A stretch of DNA of 64,000 nt. Origin: Novosphingobium barchaimii LL02 (GTDB taxonomy: Bacteria > Pseudomonadota > Alphaproteobacteria > Sphingomonadales > Sphingomonadaceae). The stretch covers positions 501,001 to 565,000 of the forward strand of contig NZ_KQ130453.1 of assembly GCF_001046635.1 (NCBI RefSeq). Reading direction: 5' to 3'. Shown here piece by piece: positions 62,722-64,000 of the stretch (positions within the stretch are counted from its first letter, which is position 1; each line of letters starts with the position of its first letter). The notes under the pieces were generated by a model, which did not search any database, was not told the DNA's origin, and was given only the letters and a program-made list of their open reading frames with translations. The translations under genes and the position numbers were made by a program.

Positions 62722-63470
62722 GCGCGGGTGAAGCGCCAGCGATCGGTGTCGCTTTCTTTCGCGTCGAAACGATATCCGTCGCTGTCGAAGCCTCGCATCG
62801 CGTCTATGTCGGTAACGTGATGCTCGCATAGCCAGCGAGCCATCATGCCGCGCGCGCGCTTGGCGTTGAAGCTGATGAAACGCGGGCCGTCAGGGCCGGG
62901 CTCACGGAACTCGACCTCGATCACGCGCACCCCGTCCAGCTTCCCCTTCACGGCTGCGAAGTATTCCAGGCTGGCGAGATTAAGTACGACGTTCGAACCC
63001 TCCTCAGCCAGCTGGTCGCGCAGGAATTCGGCGATACGGTCGCCCCACCAGTCGGTCAGACTCTTGTGGCGCGGCGCCCAGCGCGTGCCCATTTCCAGGC
63101 GGTAGGGCCGGATCGCATCGAGTGGTTTGAGCAGACCGTAAAGGCCTGACAGCATCCGCACATGGTCCTGCGCGAAAGCAATGCCTGCTTCGTCCAGCGA
63201 ATATGCCTCGAAACCAGTGTAGACGTCGCCGGCGAAGGCGAACAGCGCCTGCCGTTCGGGCAATTCGGCGAAGTCGCGAAACCGATCTGCATTGAGCTTG
63301 GCCAGACGCGGTGAGATGTGCATCAGCTCGGAAAGTCGCTTCTGCGTCAGGTTCGCGGCGGATCGGGCAAGGCTCTGCGCTTCTGCGGCGAAATGCGGTG
63401 TCGACACGGCAAGGGGGGGAAGCGGGCGCTCGAAGTCGAGCGTCTTGGCGGGGGACAGCAGGGCAATCAT
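62718..63470 (-). CDS. yaaA: Peroxide stress protein YaaA
   Basis: A 250-residue YaaA/DUF328 protein, near the family's 255-260. Typical segments are ALLSPAKTLDFERPLP at the start, RMLSGLYGLLKPLDAIRPYRLEMG in the middle and FISFNAKRARGMMARWLC near the end. YaaA binds DNA and lowers free iron during peroxide stress. ATG 63470 is taken as start; an in-frame TTG at 63506 has no ribosome binding site. Confidence 0.9.
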   Translation of the reverse strand: MIALLSPAKTLDFERPLPPLAVSTPHFAAEAQSLARSAANLTQKRLSELMHISPRLAKLNADRFRDFAELPERQALFAFAGDVYTGFEAYSLDEAGIAFAQDHVRMLSGLYGLLKPLDAIRPYRLEMGTRWAPRHKSLTDWWGDRIAEFLRDQLAEEGSNVVLNLASLEYFAAVKGKLDGVRVIEVEFREPGPDGPRFISFNAKRARGMMARWLCEHHVTDIDAMRGFDSDGYRFDAKESDTDRWRFTRA

Positions 63471-63528
63471 GTCGTTCGCGGTAGCGGCGGCAGCCGCTTG
63501 CGTCAAACAGTCGGATTGGTCCGCGCGG

Positions 63529-64000
63529 TCATGCTCCGGTCAGGTAAAATCCTTGCAGCCGCGCGCGGCCTGTATCATTCAGACCGCAGGCGGCGGCGAG
63601 ATAATGCTCGAACGAACCCCATCGTTCGAGCAGGGCCTCGTCGGCACTGGTGAGGTACTCGGCGTGAGCGCCCAGCATGAGCCTGGCCGCACCGGGAATG
63701 CCTGCGTCCAGCTCGGCCAGCCGGTGATGGCGGGCAAAGGCGCCAAAAGCACGGTCGTATGTGGCGTTAGTGAGCAGGTAGTCGGCCCTTACATCATCTT
63801 CGATCACCCCCAGCGCGCGCAGCAGCATGGCTGTGACGAAGCCGGTGCGGTCCTTGCCTGCCGCGCAGTGGATCAGCACGGCCCCTTGGGCTTTCTGCGT
63901 TAACAAGGCGCTGAACAGGCCAGTCAGCGCCTCGGCGAGGTCCTGGGTGAAATCGGCATAAACCTTGCTCATCGCCGCCCGGACATCGCTCGGACCGACA
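63529..64000 (-). CDS. Tyrosine phosphatase family protein, N-terminus beyond the window
   Basis: The visible part contains the C-x5-R phosphate loop HCAAGKDRTGFV, typical of bacterial tyrosine/dual-specificity phosphatases of the Tyr_phosphatase3/LipA-like type (usually about 250 residues). The frame stays open past the ATG at 63972 to the window edge, so this is a C-terminal fragment of about 156 residues. Substrate could be a protein or phosphoinositide. It follows yaaA at 58 bases upstream on the same strand. Confidence 0.8.
   Translation of the reverse strand, partial: VGPSDVRAAMSKVYADFTQDLAEALTGLFSALLTQKAQGAVLIHCAAGKDRTGFVTAMLLRALGVIEDDVRADYLLTNATYDRAFGAFARHHRLAELDAGIPGAARLMLGAHAEYLTSADEALLERWGSFEHYLAAACGLNDTGRARLQGFYLTGA

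Overview
The window is chromosomal DNA from an alphaproteobacterium of the Sphingomonadaceae, most like Novosphingobium or a close relative (inference). Supporting points are high-GC third codon positions, a complete protocatechuate 4,5-cleavage (lig) set laid out much as in Sphingobium sp. SYK-6, two TonB-dependent receptors, a cspA-DUF6481 pair and no phosphotransferase genes. I see no rRNA, tRNA, CRISPR array, prophage or intact insertion sequence. Both ends cut through genes: an SPFH protein on the left and a tyrosine phosphatase on the right.

Layout. 1-2 kb: SPFH protein and an NrtR-type Nudix regulator, divergent from a nicotinamidase (NAD metabolism). 2-7 kb: leftward group of TonB receptor, DUF6607 protein, a Cys-containing unknown and a ferredoxin-NADP reductase-like flavoprotein. 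7.1-11.9 kb: five-gene rightward glycan cluster (DUF2334 deacetylase, GT4, membrane protein, DUF2141, GT4). 12-16 kb: CPA1 antiporter, then an Rrf2 regulator with an FAD oxidoreductase. 16-30.7 kb: aromatic catabolism. 30.7-41.5 kb: mixed accessory and housekeeping genes (acid phosphatase, MucR-like protein, broken GGDEF gene, two pirins, two MFS/LysR-type genes, cold-shock protein). 41.5-55.8 kb: a large amino-sugar and cell-wall salvage locus. 55.8-64 kb: trehalase, PPK2, glycosyltransferase, 2OG oxygenase, epimerase, SDR, YaaA and phosphatase.

Aromatic block. QuiC (dehydroshikimate dehydratase fused to an HPPD-like domain), a shikimate/quinate dehydrogenase homologue, an AAHS transporter and their LysR regulator would bring in alicyclic acids and turn them into protocatechuate. 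LigAB opens the ring, LigC makes 2-pyrone-4,6-dicarboxylate, LigI hydrolyses it, LigU isomerises and LigJ hydrates the product, and LigK cleaves it to pyruvate and oxaloacetate. A LysR protein with two tandem winged-helix domains sits between the ligJABC and ligKUI operons. A matching 18-base dyad lies in both promoters.

Amino-sugar block. Divergent operons encode an outer-membrane receptor, a sodium:solute symporter, AnmK, MurQ, a GntR regulator and a PP2C-like phosphatase on one side; a SIS-type deaminase, NagA, a GH84 glycosidase, a D-lactate dehydrogenase and a BadF-type sugar kinase are on the other. Together they could take up GlcNAc/MurNAc sugars, convert them to fructose-6-phosphate and oxidise the D-lactate that MurQ releases. 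The points most worth a second look are the PP2C gene and dld in this locus, the tandem-HTH LysR and its paired operators, a MucR homologue with lost zinc ligands and a long basic Ala/Pro tail, and the unexplained DUF6607/Cys-protein/flavoprotein operon.
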